DNA of 64,000 nucleotides from Gigaspora rosea (GCA_003550325.1 QKWP01000216.1:164746-228745), one strand, 5' to 3'. Counted from the stretch's first letter, positions 48,563-58,717 are shown. The notes: generated by a model not told the origin, from the letters alone. A program made the numbers and translations.

Positions 48563-48883
48563 TGAAAATCCTTTATTTTTTCCTTATCTTTTCAGTCATA
48601 AGAGCATTATTGGCTGCAAACGAACAAGTTTTAATAGGTATAAATTTATTACCCAGACTGTATATATAATTTTCGCAATGGAGACTATCAACAAATCTTA
48701 AACAAAAATGGTAACATCACCAAAAGATATCTAGGAGGGATCTTCATACAAAACATTTCTGCAAGTGGTGCTCTAAGTTATTAAAATGTGCACAAACCAA
48801 AAGGTGTTAATGTAAAAGCCCAAAGAACTCCAAAAACTCTAATAAGAAGACAAAAAACAGACGTACAAGAGCAAGAACAATAG
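48563..48883 (+). pseudogene. Small secreted protein with one frameshift
   Basis: The ATG at 48,563 starts MKILYFFLIFSVIRALLAA, a good signal peptide, then NEQVLIG. A frameshift near 48,645 leads to CIYNFRNGDYQQILNKNGN and GGIFIQNISASGALSY, a TAA at about 48,780, then KGVNVKAQRTPKTLIRRQK up to a TAG at 48,881. The mature part would be about 80 residues. The RR near the end could be a processing site. No family recognised; possibly a viral or effector-like secreted protein. Confidence 0.4.
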
Positions 48884-49341
48884 CAAAATTTATTTCATAA
48901 TTTATTTTTTTAACTTGAAAGTTTTTTATATTTCTTTTTATAATAAAAAGTTTTGGTTGTTTTTTTTTTGTAATTGAATTATTTTGTATTATTTATTAAA
49001 AAATAATTGTATTTTATTATTGAAATAAATATATTAATAAAATTAATAAATAATTAAACTTTGCAATTTTTTTAAAAAAAATTTTTTATTTGCTAAAACA
49101 ACAAAAAATTCTACATCATTTTTTTAAAATATTATTATTTTTTTAAAAAATAATAAACAATATAGAACTGCTTTTTATATATTATAACCAACAAATAAAT
49201 TATTATCAAACCTTGCTAATCTAAGAAGAATAAAAAAATAATAAGCTATGAAGTAGATGCCTAATTTTTATTTTTTTATTTTATTTTATTTATTTTTTTA
49301 TTTTATATTTTATTTTTGTATTTATTTATTTTTGAATAAAG
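48884..49341. other. Gene-free stretch
   Basis: Homopolymer-rich sequence with TTTTATTTTATTT runs at 49,265-49,330. No gene. Confidence 0.4.
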
Positions 49342-49350
49342 TATATAAAT
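49342..49350 (+). promoter_or_regulatory. TATA box before the 49,377 gene
   Basis: TATATAAAT about 30 nt before the ATG at 49,377, implying a very short leader. Confidence 0.45.
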
Positions 49351-49376
49351 ACCTTGGTTCTTACTAAAATAAACAA

Positions 49377-49607
49377 ATGTCAAACTTGGCAAAATTCTTT
49401 CTTTATATGACCTATATCAATATTAACCTTTGCTGTTTGCTTTTTATTGTTATAAGTCATTGTATAATCTTTGAATTTAAGAGATCAGAATTGAATGATA
49501 TTGTTTATTTTGTTAAAAATTTGATTGCTATTTTGATAAATTCGGTCAAACTTACTTTTTTGGAAATAATCAAAACAATTGATTCATACGAAGATAATAA
49601 TCTTTAA
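49377..49607 (+). CDS. Small membrane protein, 76 residues
   Basis: Starts with MSNLAKFFLYMTYININLCC, then one long hydrophobic segment (about residues 8-31, ending LFIVISHCIIF). A hydrophilic stretch follows (EFKRSELND), then a second amphipathic hydrophobic region (YFVKNLIAILINSVKLTF), and an acidic C-terminus. Open and unbroken. A TATA box lies just upstream, and the next gene starts 3 nt after its stop. Such small one- or two-pass proteins are common in large DNA virus virions; the function is unknown. Confidence 0.5.
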   Translation: MSNLAKFFLYMTYININLCCLLFIVISHCIIFEFKRSELNDIVYFVKNLIAILINSVKLTFLEIIKTIDSYEDNNL

Positions 49608-49609
49608 TC

Positions 49610-49784
49610 ATGGCGGCAAGAAAAAAAAGATCAAAAAAAATCATCAAAAAAGGAACCTAAAACAAAACCAACAAAAATAGTAAAAGCAACAAAAACAAAA
49701 AAACTAACCAAAAAAACAATTCCAAAAACTGGCAGAAAAATCAAAACTAATTTCAGTAGTTGTTGTAGTAAAATAATATTATAA
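49610..49784 (+). pseudogene. Short Lys-rich basic protein, frameshifted
   Basis: The ATG at 49,610 reads MAARKKRSKKIIKK. After a one-base slip the frame continues with about 40 residues rich in Lys and Thr (KTKKLTKKTIPKTGRKIK), ending SSCCSKIIL and TAA at 49,782. It looks like a DNA-binding core protein or nuclear-localised peptide. Lys-rich low-complexity proteins condense DNA in large DNA viruses, but that role is only an inference here. Confidence 0.4.
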
Positions 49785-50816
49785 GTGTGGTTACAAGAAA
49801 AAGAAAAAGGGATGATGGAAAACCCTGTAGTGTTGGATCATGTACAGGTACAGGAGATGAAAAAACCTACAGTGCATGTAAAATAACAAGACCAGAAGGT
49901 GTTAAAGTTGATAGAATTTCACTTGGTTTGACTTTTAGGAATGATTAATTTTATTTTAATGATACACTTTACAAACGTGTTTGGCCTTGGAGATTATTGC
50001 AAGGAGACAGACCTTGATTTGAAAAATAAGTATTACTTTATATCTGTTCATCCTGAACAACTTGGAAATTTGGTAGGACTTGCACTATGGGGTAGAATGA
50101 TGATTTTGTTTAAACCAAATAAAGAAGAAGAAGAACGTGTACCAAATGGTGATGAAGTAGCTCAAATGGTGATGGAGCAATTTCAAGTACCAGTTTCAGG
50201 CGCAAAAAGTTTTTTAAGTCCTTTATTAGCAAATATGCAATTATATTTTTACCTAGTATGCATTTGTAATAAAGATTTGGCAAAAAAACAAGAAGAATTC
50301 ACATCCGAAGAAATTTTAAAAAATGTTGAAAATTTGGATTCACCTGAATTGAAAGATTATTTTAATGTTATTTCATATCATTATGGAGAAATTTCATGTA
50401 AAAATACTAGTTGTTTGTTAAAAGAATCAAATTTTTACATGTGCTATAAATTTGATAAAAATAAACAAAATGTTTGTTTGTATCCTGCAGTTGAAGGTGA
50501 AGCAACGTTATCAGATACAGCAAATTTTGCATTTATTATTGTAGTTGATTATATGCCAGGGTTTTATAAAATAAGAAGATTACATGCTACTCTTCCAGAA
50601 GAAGATAATAGAAAATTAACAAATCAAGCTAGTTATTTTTTAGGTTCAGAATTTTCTTTTGCTGGTGGACAAACAGGTTTACCAGTTTTCATTAGTAATG
50701 GATCGATAGAAATTGCTTACTAATATAATGCTAATATTGAAAATACTTTTGCATTAGCTCGAGTTATTGCACAAGAACTTAGGCAGGGTGGAAATGATAA
50801 TGCGATGGATATTTAA
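49781..50816 (+). pseudogene. Unknown protein, longest open frame of the left viral-like part
   Basis: The first frame begins with a basic stretch (VVTRKRKRDDGKPCSVG...TGTGDEKTYSACKITRPEG) and breaks near 49,940-50,020, where reading moves to the 260-codon frame 49,941-50,723. That frame contains YYFISVHPEQLGNLVGLALW, a Pro/Glu-rich stretch (KPNKEEEERVPNGDEV), a Cys-containing region (EISCKNTSCLLKESNFYMCY) and FSFAGGQTGLPVFISNGS. An in-frame TAA at 50,721 is followed by 30 more well-formed residues (NIENTFALARVIAQEL) to the true end at 50,814. No ATG precedes the first part; ATA at 49,781 may be a decayed ATG. I do not recognise the family; a virion or core protein is possible. Confidence 0.5.
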
Positions 50817-50920
50817 AATAATTAATTTGATTTATTTTTAATATATATTTAACAAAATTTATTTAAATTTAAATAAATATAAATATCTCTCTTTTTTTTT
50901 ATTTAATTCAATTTAAAAAA

Positions 50921-53174
50921 ATGACTTGCAAATGTAAATTTAATGGACGTGGTTAATTTGAATATTGTTGTTATCATGATGAATTAATCAATAAAAAATC
51001 TTATGTAACTAATGATCAATTGCATATTAATTTTGTAATGGCATTCGAACAAGCTTATATTCAAGTTGTGACCGAACAATTACAAGAAGAAGCTGAAGAA
51101 GAAGCTAAAGAAGCAACAAATTCAGATGAAGAAGTTGATGATGCAAATCAAGCTAATTCAACTCCTTTACCTGGTCAACCAAAACAAAATAATCCAAAAC
51201 CAAATCCAAGTCCTTCACCAAGTCCAACTCATTTGCCAATGCCAATGATGATTTATTTGAAAGATTAAAAAAAGAAATCGAAGAAACACAAATTGAAAAT
51301 GCTATCAATCTTGTTGATAATAAAACTATGGATCAAAAAATTAAAAAGTCTAAATTGCAAAATAATCAAATCGATCAATTGCAAAAAATTTGTGGTAGAA
51401 GATTAAAACAATTCCAAGGAAAATTATATGAAGATAATGTTAATCAGATTACTAGATTAGATAATGTTAATGATTTGAATAGATTATTTGATAATATTAA
51501 TAGTGATCAGGTTATAACATTAATTCAAATTAGTACTTTGCTTCAAATAATCAAAAGTAAAATTTTAAAAATTTAACAAGACATGAAATTTAATGAAATT
51601 AAAACAGGAATTGAAAAAGAAACAGATACTGCAAAATTGGAAGTTGATTGGAGCAATAAAATTGATTCAGCAAAATATATATCTAAAGATCAAAAAGATA
51701 CATTACATCATTTACGAAATGATAAGCATTGGAATTTAAAAGAAAATAAATGAAGCTTTTATTGGTAATTTATTGGACAGAAATCTTTATAATACATTAA
51801 TTACAAATGATGCATTATTAAGTGAAGAACAAAAAGAAAAACTACATGAATTGCATAAACAACAAATTGTAGCATTAAGTAATAAAATATATGATGAGCT
51901 CAAAAATAATATTAGAAATGAACGAATTATATTCAGATTAGATGATAAAGGATATTATGATTCAATAATTAGTAAAATCAGAGAAATCTTTTTAACAAAT
52001 AGAAAACTTGCAGATTTACATCAATTAAAAAGGTTTCAATTAGTTAACTTCAAGCTGAAACAAAAGATGCGTTATTTGATACTTTATCAGAAATATTAGA
52101 TTTTACTGAAGATCTTAAAGAATTAACTGACAAATTACAAATAACATCAGATATACAAAAATTGAATCAATCATTATTAACGAATGAGCATTATATAGAT
52201 CAATTGGATAAAAAGAGAAAAACTCGTTATCATAACAATTTGTATGATAATGTTGAAGTAGCAATTAATATTGAAACAGAAATCAAAAAATTACAAGATG
52301 ATTGGAAGATAAAAATAGATGCAGAAATCAATTAAACCTTTTTACTACCACCTAGATCTATTAAAAAAATACATCAAATACGAGAAGTTAGAATTGCTAC
52401 TTTGCAAAAACCTTCAAAACGTCCTTTGTCAGAAAATTCAGATGAAGAAAATTTTCCAACTCGATTGTCTGATAATGCCAAACCAGTTAGAAATGCAAAT
52501 GGAGACATTAATGTTCAAATTTCATTCATAGTAGATGTATACAAATGTACTCTAAATGCTGATGATAAGAAAAAATTTAATCGAATTAAAATGGTTATGT
52601 AAAAAAATAATTAAAAATGCTCATACAAAAAGTAAAGCAGGAAACTCATTATTGGATATTTTGTATTGTTCATGGGTTATTGGAAAGGATGATAAATTTT
52701 TGTTAACAAATTATACTAAAGAAAAGTTGAAGATGTTAAAGTATTAATCAAAAATATAGATGATTACATCTGGTTAATGTCAACTAAAAAAATCAAAGGA
52801 ACAAAACATAACAGATTAGAAAAAAATCCAAAATACAAAGACCTGGCTCAATATCCAATATTCTTTAATGCAGGAAAATTTCTTTAACAAACCCATTAGG
52901 ATTTCCTGAAGAATATATTGATGAGGAAGAAAATATCAAACAAATAATTATTCAATATCAACAATCATTGAAAAATCAATCTGAAATCTCAACTGATAAT
53001 TTAGAAAAAATGCAAAATTTTTTGATAAATGGTATCAAAACATACAATAATGATGATAATAAAAAAGAGTATTTACATAAAATATTTAAAATTTTGGTAA
53101 CTCGAGAATTAGATGACATAGAAGAAGATGATGATATTAACAATGTTTTTGATTCTTTAAATTTTACTTTTTAG
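50921..53174 (+). pseudogene. Large coiled-coil protein with Pro/Ser linker, broken into about eight frames
   Basis: The ATG at 50,921 starts MTCKCKFNGRG, a TAA (50,954), then FEYCCYHDE, giving a Cys-rich head. An acidic stretch (EEAEEEAKEATNSDEEVDD) and a Pro/Ser linker (PKPNPSPSPSPTHLPMP) follow. Then about 500 residues are Glu/Lys/Asn/Gln-rich heptads, with recurring phrases such as DLNRLFDNI, LDRNLYNTL and ALFDTLSEI. A second linker has KPSKRPLSENSDEENFP. The tail runs WVIGKDDKFLL... to DIEEDDDINNVFDSLNF and stops at 53,172. Continuous coding is clear from codon use and composition across frameshifts. It would be about 740 residues, perhaps structural. Family unknown. Confidence 0.55.
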
Positions 53175-53278
53175 TTTTATTATAAACAATACATAACATA
53201 TTTTGATTGTAATATAATTGATATATCCAATCACAATAATCAATATTAATAAAATTAAGAGTTTTACTAAAACGCACC

Positions 53279-53608
53279 TATGGTATTTTACACCATGTTG
53301 CACAAAATTATTAGAATATCCAATCAAAATTTAAGATCAGGTGTAACAAAAAATTTCATTTTTTTGTTTATTTTTTTTAAAAAACGTTCATATCTCTAAA
53401 GTTTGCTTATGAAACCACCTTTGGGGCTCTGATAAAAAAATTCCTTGAAAAATTTTATAAATACTAATGCCCCGATAAATCCCAGGCAGGTCTTACCCTA
53501 ACCCTAAAGTAATTAAAATTTATTTTTTGTTTTGTAAAAATTTATTTTTTTTGTTTTGTTACACAAATTTGCAAATCTAATTTACCTATGATGGTAAATA
53601 CCATAAGT
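53279..53608. repeat. Dispersed element related to 12,690-13,030
   Basis: ATGGTATTTTACACC at the left and GGTAAATACCAT at the right form short inverted ends. The interior shares the GATCAGGTGTAAC and AAAGTTTG.TTATGAAA blocks with the 12.7-kb copy. It carries a TACCCTAACCCTAAAG stretch. Confidence 0.5.
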
Positions 53609-54874
53609 GCATTTTATAATAATTGATTAATAAATTATAAAACATAATTTCAAATACTCTGAGTAATCTATATGAACATAAAAATTTAATAACAAATACA
53701 TAAAAAAATGAAAAATGAAATGATGATAAACCAATAAATTGCTTGAATAAAAAATTAAATACAGGATTTTGTTTATAATAATTAAATGTATCTTGTATAC
53801 GCTGTGATAAAAAAATAAATTTTAAAACATATTGTTCAAAATTTTTTTCAAAATTTTTTTTTAAAGATTCAAAATAAACAGATTTATAGTATTCAAGTTC
53901 TGCCAACAAAAACAAAATAGTATTATTTAGTATATATATCGTTTGTGTTTTATCTTTTACAAGTTCTTCAAAATTGTTAAAAAAATTTTTTTTTTTAAGG
54001 TTTAATGGCCGTCTATGTTGGCTGGAAGTTTTATTATTGAATATTAATGATGTTTGTTATATTAATGAGTGTACAACTAGCCACACGTGCACTTTTGGTG
54101 CCTAGTTTAAGTAGTCTGCCCAAGGGTTCTACACTAGCTGCCATACCTGCAGACCAACTACGGGATCTGCCTATTTAAACTATTCTGATTAATGCTTCAC
54201 CTATCAATATTTACCCTTCAACCAAACTATTGAGATTGTTCAGGGGTTATTCTCAATAACCTTCACAGCCTTAGGGCTACTTTACTCCCGTAGAAATTGC
54301 CAGTCGACCAGGGTATGTGTTCCAATCCTAAACCCTAGTAGTCTTCAGAAACTGGGCGCCATAGCGTTAACCGACACTTGCAGTCAGGGGTTATCTTGAA
54401 CCGCTACAGTTTCCTTATACTGCCCTTATAAGGTTCGTTCCGACCCCGGTAACAACCTTCTTTTTGGTAGCACCATCAAAGATCGAAATCTACGGGACTT
54501 GCCAAATGGGTTTCCAATTTCTTCGGTTTCTTGGATTTGACAGTATAATGTTACACTTATGCCTGAAATCCCCATTCTAGATGGTGGAACCAAGACTACA
54601 GGTTATATACACAACCGATAGAGAGAAACAGGTTACCGAACACAGGTCTATTTTCAAAGACTCACCGATGGAATTCGAACTCTCAACTTGCCGCTTGGGA
54701 GGTAACAACTTGGCAACTTCCCTAAGCCGCTATACTCTCATTGTTAAAAATTTCTTGTGAAGTTTTTTTTAAAAGTTCAATTGTAGCATCAAAATCATTT
54801 GATCTCTGTAATTATTTTATTTCATTTATACGTTGAAGAATTGGTTTTTCTTGAAAATTATTACTAGTTGTCAT
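53586..54874 (-). pseudogene. Unknown coiled-coil/membrane-type protein, interrupted by a SINE
   Basis: The ATG at 54,874 reads MTTSNNFQEKPILQRINEIK, an in-frame TAA, then LQRSNDFDATIELLKKTSQE. The SINE at 53,986-54,739 interrupts here. After it the frame continues FEELVKDKTQTIYILNN and TILFLLAELEYYKSVYFES, and a basic/aromatic C-terminal part with hydrophobic runs (FLFKQFIGLSSFHFSFFYVF), ending at 53,586. The frame on the two sides agrees across one copy of the target duplication. The next gene upstream ends 10 nt before this ATG. Family unknown. Confidence 0.45.
53986..54739 (-). mobile_element. tRNA-derived SINE-like retroposon, about 750 bp
   Basis: Read leftward it starts with a tRNA-like head: TAGCGGCTTAGGGAAG resembles an A box and GAGTTCGAATTCC a B box, with a long variable-arm-like stretch between. 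It ends in poly-A at 53,986-53,996. A target duplication of about 14 bp (ATTGTTAAAAA plus ATTT) lies at 53,973 and 54,740. It is markedly less AT-rich than its surroundings. It is longer than most SINEs, so a composite tail is possible. Confidence 0.7.
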
Positions 54875-54883
54875 TATTATTAC

Positions 54884-55110
54884 TTAAGAAGGTAATTGTT
54901 TTAACAATTCATCAATTTTAAATAGAATATTCTTTGTGTTTCTTCTAAAACTTTTTTATATTTTTGTTTTACTATCTCATATTTTTATATATTTGCTCAA
55001 CTTTTATTTCAATTATTAATAGTTTTTTTAATTGATTTTTTTAAAAAATTTATTGTTTTTTTTTTTAAATTTTTATAGGTACTAGTTAATTCTAAAGCTT
55101 GCTCACATTT
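54884..55110 (-). pseudogene. Relic of a helical protein gene
   Basis: The leftward frame reads CEQALELTSTYKNLKKKTIN, then several TGA/TAA stops, then KYEIVKQKYKKVLEETQ, and after a slip KIDELLKQLPS and stop at 54,884. No clear start. Glu/Lys-rich heptads suggest a coiled coil. It sits 10 nt upstream of the next gene, a viral-like spacing. Confidence 0.35.
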
Positions 55111-55337
55111 ACTTATCTAAAATATTAATATTTATTTAATAAAATATATTTAAAAAATACAATAATTTAAAAAAAAAATAAATTTTGTATATTATTATTT
55201 TATTAGGAAAAATAATTTTATTATTATCTTAATTAGCCATTATTATCTTTTATTTTTTTAAAAAAATTAATGTCTAAAAAATGATATAGAATTTTTTGTT
55301 GTTTTTAACAGACAAAAAATTTTAAAAAAACTGCTTA
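55111..55337. other. AT-rich intergenic stretch
   Basis: Homopolymeric; nothing recognisable. Confidence 0.4.
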
Positions 55338-55730
55338 TCAATTCAAAGAAGGTTCAGGTAAATAAATCATTATTCTTTTATAGTTTATATGAAATATCAT
55401 AAGAACATATCCTACCATTAACCAAAATTCTGCATAAGCTACATAACACCAATATACAAGTATCCAAAACAAAAACAAATGAATCCACTATGAAATTTCT
55501 TTAGCCAAAATAAGAATCAAGACAAGCAGTATTATAAAAATACAAAATAAAGCACAAAATGTACCAATATATCCTTTTCTACAAAGATTATAGAAATAGA
55601 AAAAAAGCCTTGTATAAAAATCGACAAGAAGGCCAAATGCAAAAGCATCAAACTTTAAAAAAATATATGGATTAACTATAATTTTAAAAAAAAAATTAAC
55701 AACAAAAATACATACAGTAAAAACAGGCAT
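55338..55730 (-). pseudogene. Small multi-pass membrane protein with one in-frame TAG
   Basis: The ATG at 55,730 reads MPVFTVCIFVVNFFFKIIVN, a first hydrophobic segment. Then come LKFDAFAFGLLVDFYTRLFF, a Cys-rich segment (NLCRKGYIGTFCALFCIF) and IILLVLILILAKEIS. TAG at 55,488 interrupts; the frame then continues WIHLFLFWILVYWCYVAYAE and a further hydrophobic stretch to TGA at 55,338. The total is about 130 residues with four hydrophobic segments. The uninterrupted frame after the stop argues for a single decay event. Function unknown. Confidence 0.5.
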
Positions 55731-55859
55731 TGTAAAATAAGTTTAAATTTTCACACCAAAGTAATTTATTTAAAATTAAAGTTACACAATTATTAATCTA
55801 ACTATATATATACATTAAAATTATTGGTTTAATTTAACTAAAATTATAATTATATAGTA

Positions 55860-56065
55860 TGCCGCTCCAGAGCTGCTAGGGCTCTTGGTAGCTTCGCTTC
55901 GCTCAGGGTTTAAGTTCCTAACTTCACATTTTCCTATGTTGGTGGGCAGTTAATAATTTAATGATTTAATAGATGATTGATACTAACGATTGCATCTGTT
56001 GATTGGGGCCCCAACACCCTAATCGCTGGATGTTATCATGTATCGATCATTAACTAATTATTATT
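55860..56065 (+). mobile_element. Possible tRNA-derived SINE fragment
   Basis: GCTGCTAGGGCTCTTGGTAG and GGGTTTAAGTTCC, about 25 nt apart, resemble A and B boxes. The 200-bp stretch is less AT-rich and ends in TTATTATTTATTTATTAG. It sits just beyond the stop of the RNase H gene. Weak evidence. Confidence 0.35.
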
Positions 56066-56071
56066 TATTTA

Positions 56072-56922
56072 TTAGTCATTAAAATAATCTTTTATTGTTA
56101 ATTTGCGAACAGGAAAATTGAATTTTTTTACCATTTTCTTTTTAGAACCTAGATATGCTAATCTATCTGCTTGTACATTTCCATAAACACTCTATGACCT
56201 CGTACATATCTAAAAATTGTTTTTCTATTTCTCTCTTTAATTAAATCATTTAATCTGTTAATTAAATCAAAATTTTTCTTTGGATTCATAATGCTACAGC
56301 AATTGATCAGATAAGTGCTATCTTTAAATATTATTGTATCTTGTTCATCATCAAGAATTTCTAACGCTCGAATTGTCAGCATATAATTCTGCTTGAATAT
56401 TTGTTTGGATTTTACCAGATAATCATTTAGACAAATTTCTAGGATCATTATCATCAAAAAATACACCTATACAGTACTTGCTAATGCATTTTTTTTCCAT
56501 TATTTTCACAATAACCATCTGTCTATATTTTTAATTTACCAGTTTCATCTTCTTTTTCTTTATTAATATAGTTTTTAGCTTGTTGCTTTGTATAAAATTT
56601 TTTGTACAAAGCTCCAGGATATCAATGAATTTGTTCTTTATATTTATTCCAATTCACAGTTGCCTCTCTCTAATCTGAACCTCTCTAAACCAAACACTAT
56701 TAAACTCTCTCTAATGAACAAAATCTCCTAGAATATTTGTAAATTTTATTATAAAGTTCAGATAAGCCATATATAACTTTTTGAAAACTGGACTTTTTCA
56801 AATTTTTATATAGTAAAAAAAAAGCAGTCCCAGTAGTTCAGATTAGAGAGTGTTGACTGTATATAAATTCCTGGTTTTCTTCTAACTCGAACAGTATAAT
56901 AACCTATAGTTGTTTTAGGCAT
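56072..56922 (-). pseudogene. RNase H1, broken by a MITE, stops and a frameshift
   Basis: Starts at the ATG at 56,922: MPKTTIGYYTVRVRRKPGIY, the opening of the caulimovirus-VI-like (hybrid-binding) domain of RNase H1. After the MITE it continues NKYKEQIH, TGA at 56,622 (Trp fits), YPGALYKKFYTKQQAKNYI, the end of that domain. A linker leads to an in-frame TAG and TDGYCENNGKK (first catalytic Asp region). Then come IRALEILDDEQ (Glu region), FKDSTYLINCC (Asp-Ser), and RYVRGHRV, where a frameshift leads to YGNVQADRLA (last Asp) and a C-terminal tail ending KDYFND at 56,072. The enzyme would cut RNA in RNA-DNA hybrids. Clearly inactive now. Confidence 0.75.
56657..56859. mobile_element. 203-bp pogo-like MITE inside the RNase H1 gene
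   Basis: Ends CAGTTGCCTCTCTCTAATCT and, on the complement, CAGTCAACACTCTCTAATCT. TA follows the right end and CA (a likely decayed TA) precedes the left. It resembles the 24.5-kb element ends. Confidence 0.7.
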
Positions 56923-57171
56923 CTGGATTTATAACATAAATAATTCAAGTAAATGAATCACAATTATAAATACCAGCTAGAAAACCAAATGCCCACATCA
57001 TGAGGTTGATGAAGTAAGAAATGAAAGTTAGTAAAATCATCTTAATAATATAATTTTACAGGTCATTAATCTCTCTCATCTTTTAATATTATTCAACGAT
57101 AAAATTATATAAGTAAAAATCTATCAGGTCATAATGACTTGATAGAGGTATATATATTTATTTTTTTAGGA
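56923..57171. other. Short intergenic stretch
   Basis: Contains a short inverted pair (ATGACTTGATAGAGG / AAATCTATCAGGTCAT) at 57,117-57,150. Possibly a terminator-like hairpin for the gene to its right, but unproven. Confidence 0.25.
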
Positions 57172-57747
57172 TTAGAAAATTTGATATAAATTTAGAATTG
57201 AGGAATATTTTTTAGGTATTTGGCCCAAAAAACAATCTTTGCATATATTATATTCATGTTTAGCTGAGCAATTATAGTTAAAAAAATTAAAATTTTAAAA
57301 TAAGTAAAAATCTAGCACAATATATAAAATTATTGCAATTACAACATTTAACTTTTCCAAAGTTAAAATATTCATTTAATAAAATAAATTTAAATTTTTT
57401 ATGAAATTTTTTTTGAACTGAAATTTTTATTCTACCAAATGTAATTATATTATGTAATAGAAGTAATAGAATACTGTATCTAAAATTTTTAAGTGAAATT
57501 TTCCTTCCATATTGCTATAAATTTGAAAAGGAAATTTTTTTGGTAGAGAAGAATAAGAATCCAAATTTTCAATAAGATAATATTTTGTTCCGTAAATAGC
57601 GAATACCATATGATACATTTTTCGGCATTTTTTTGAAACAAGTTTCAATTGATAAAAATCTTTATCAAAAGTAATTTCATATGAATTTGCTATAAAATAA
57701 AATATCATAAACAAAATTTCATTAGGGAGTGTATCGATCTTATTCAT
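57172..57747 (-). pseudogene. F-box protein with cysteine module (F-box/Cys family copy 1)
   Basis: The ATG at 57,747 reads MNKIDTLPNEILFMIFYFIA, a clear F-box start (LPxEILxxIF), then YQLKLVSKKCRKMYH, the conserved LVSK part. After frameshifts near 57,440 and 57,300 the C-terminal part reads CCNCNNFIYC and later CSAKHEYNICKDCF, ending at 57,172. The Cys pairs suggest zinc binding. The phrase YNICKDCF recurs in the gene at 59.4 kb, so the two are related. In large DNA viruses such F-box proteins recruit host SCF ubiquitin ligase, often with other interaction modules. Confidence 0.65.
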
Positions 57748-57773
57748 TTATGTAGTTAAATTTTATTCAGTTG

Positions 57774-58507
57774 TTAAACTGAATAAATATATATTTTATT
57801 ATAAATATAATTGTAGGATTTACAAAAATTCGATGTTGCATTCGTGGAAGTCGTAAATATATTTATTTTTGAAATTTGTGTTTTCTCTTTTGTGGTTGGA
57901 AAATAAAATTTCAACAAATATTTATCTTGATCATAATAGACCTCTTCTTTTTTAACAAACAGTTTATATTTTTTTAATAAAGATCTGAATTCACTATCAA
58001 CCATAATATTGATGTTTTTTGTAATCTTGATTTGACAATACTCAATAATATGACTATTATTGTCTGGAAACATTATTGGACGACGATAATTTGTATCTTC
58101 GTTTTCATAAAACCACTTGAGTTTTTCTGTAGAGAATAAAAACATCTTGGTTTACACAAATAAAAATCTATTTGGTCAAAAAAACTAAATAGATGATACT
58201 CACAATAAAACACATGTTCTTGAATAAATATAGATATACAATCAAATATTTTTTTCCTGAATGATAATGATATCATTTACAATTTCAACCTTTATTTCAT
58301 ATGAGTATTGTAATGATTTATTGGATTTACATGCATTTCGTTTCGATAAAATTGAAAGAAAATTTTTAAATTTTTTTAAATTAAATTCATTAGTTTTTAG
58401 ATAATTAACAATAGCTGATGCTTGTTCATATTTTGATAAAACTGCATTATTTTTGTGTATTCAGCTATTTTTATTATATTTGTATTAAATAATTTGTATT
58501 TGAACAT
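57774..58507 (-). pseudogene. Unknown protein, four frames
   Basis: The ATG at 58,507 reads MFKYKLFNTNIIKIAEYTK, then after a slip VLSKYEQASAIVNYLKTNEF, KNFLSILSKRNACKSN and KVEIVNDIIIIQ. After a second break it reads FDCISIFIQEHVFYCEYHLF, and after a third KLKWFYENEDTNYRRPIMFP and EVYYDQDKYLLKFYFP. It ends at 57,774, 27 nt before the ATG of the neighbouring F-box gene. It would be about 240 residues. No family recognised. Codon use and composition are continuous across the breaks. Confidence 0.4.
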
Positions 58508-58543
58508 TTTGACTAATAAAGCTAAAAACTAAATAACTAAAAA

Positions 58544-58717
58544 ATGAGTTTGACTCAAGTATCAACTCAAGCTATGGATTCTTGTACTATTCAACTGTCT
58601 TTATATAACAAACATTCACATGATTTGGAAATTGTGGATAACATGATTGACAAAGCATATGAAAATGTAAAATTGAAAAAACTGAGAAAATATCAACTAT
58701 TTCAGGTTTTTGATTAA
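58544..58717 (+). CDS. Small intact 57-residue protein
   Basis: An ATG preceded by AAAA begins MSLTQVSTQAMDSCTIQLSL and runs without a break to TAA after QLFQVFD. The second half is a short amphipathic helix (DNMIDKAYENVKLKKLRK). It starts only 36 nt from the divergent ATG at 58,507, so the two genes would share a promoter zone. It is one of very few unbroken frames here; chance cannot be excluded for so short a frame. Confidence 0.4.
   Translation: MSLTQVSTQAMDSCTIQLSLYNKHSHDLEIVDNMIDKAYENVKLKKLRKYQLFQVFD

Noticed and set aside
54665-54738. A functional tRNA gene.
   Set aside because: A- and B-box-like parts exist but no full cloverleaf, and the segment is the head of a retroposon with poly-A tail and target duplication.
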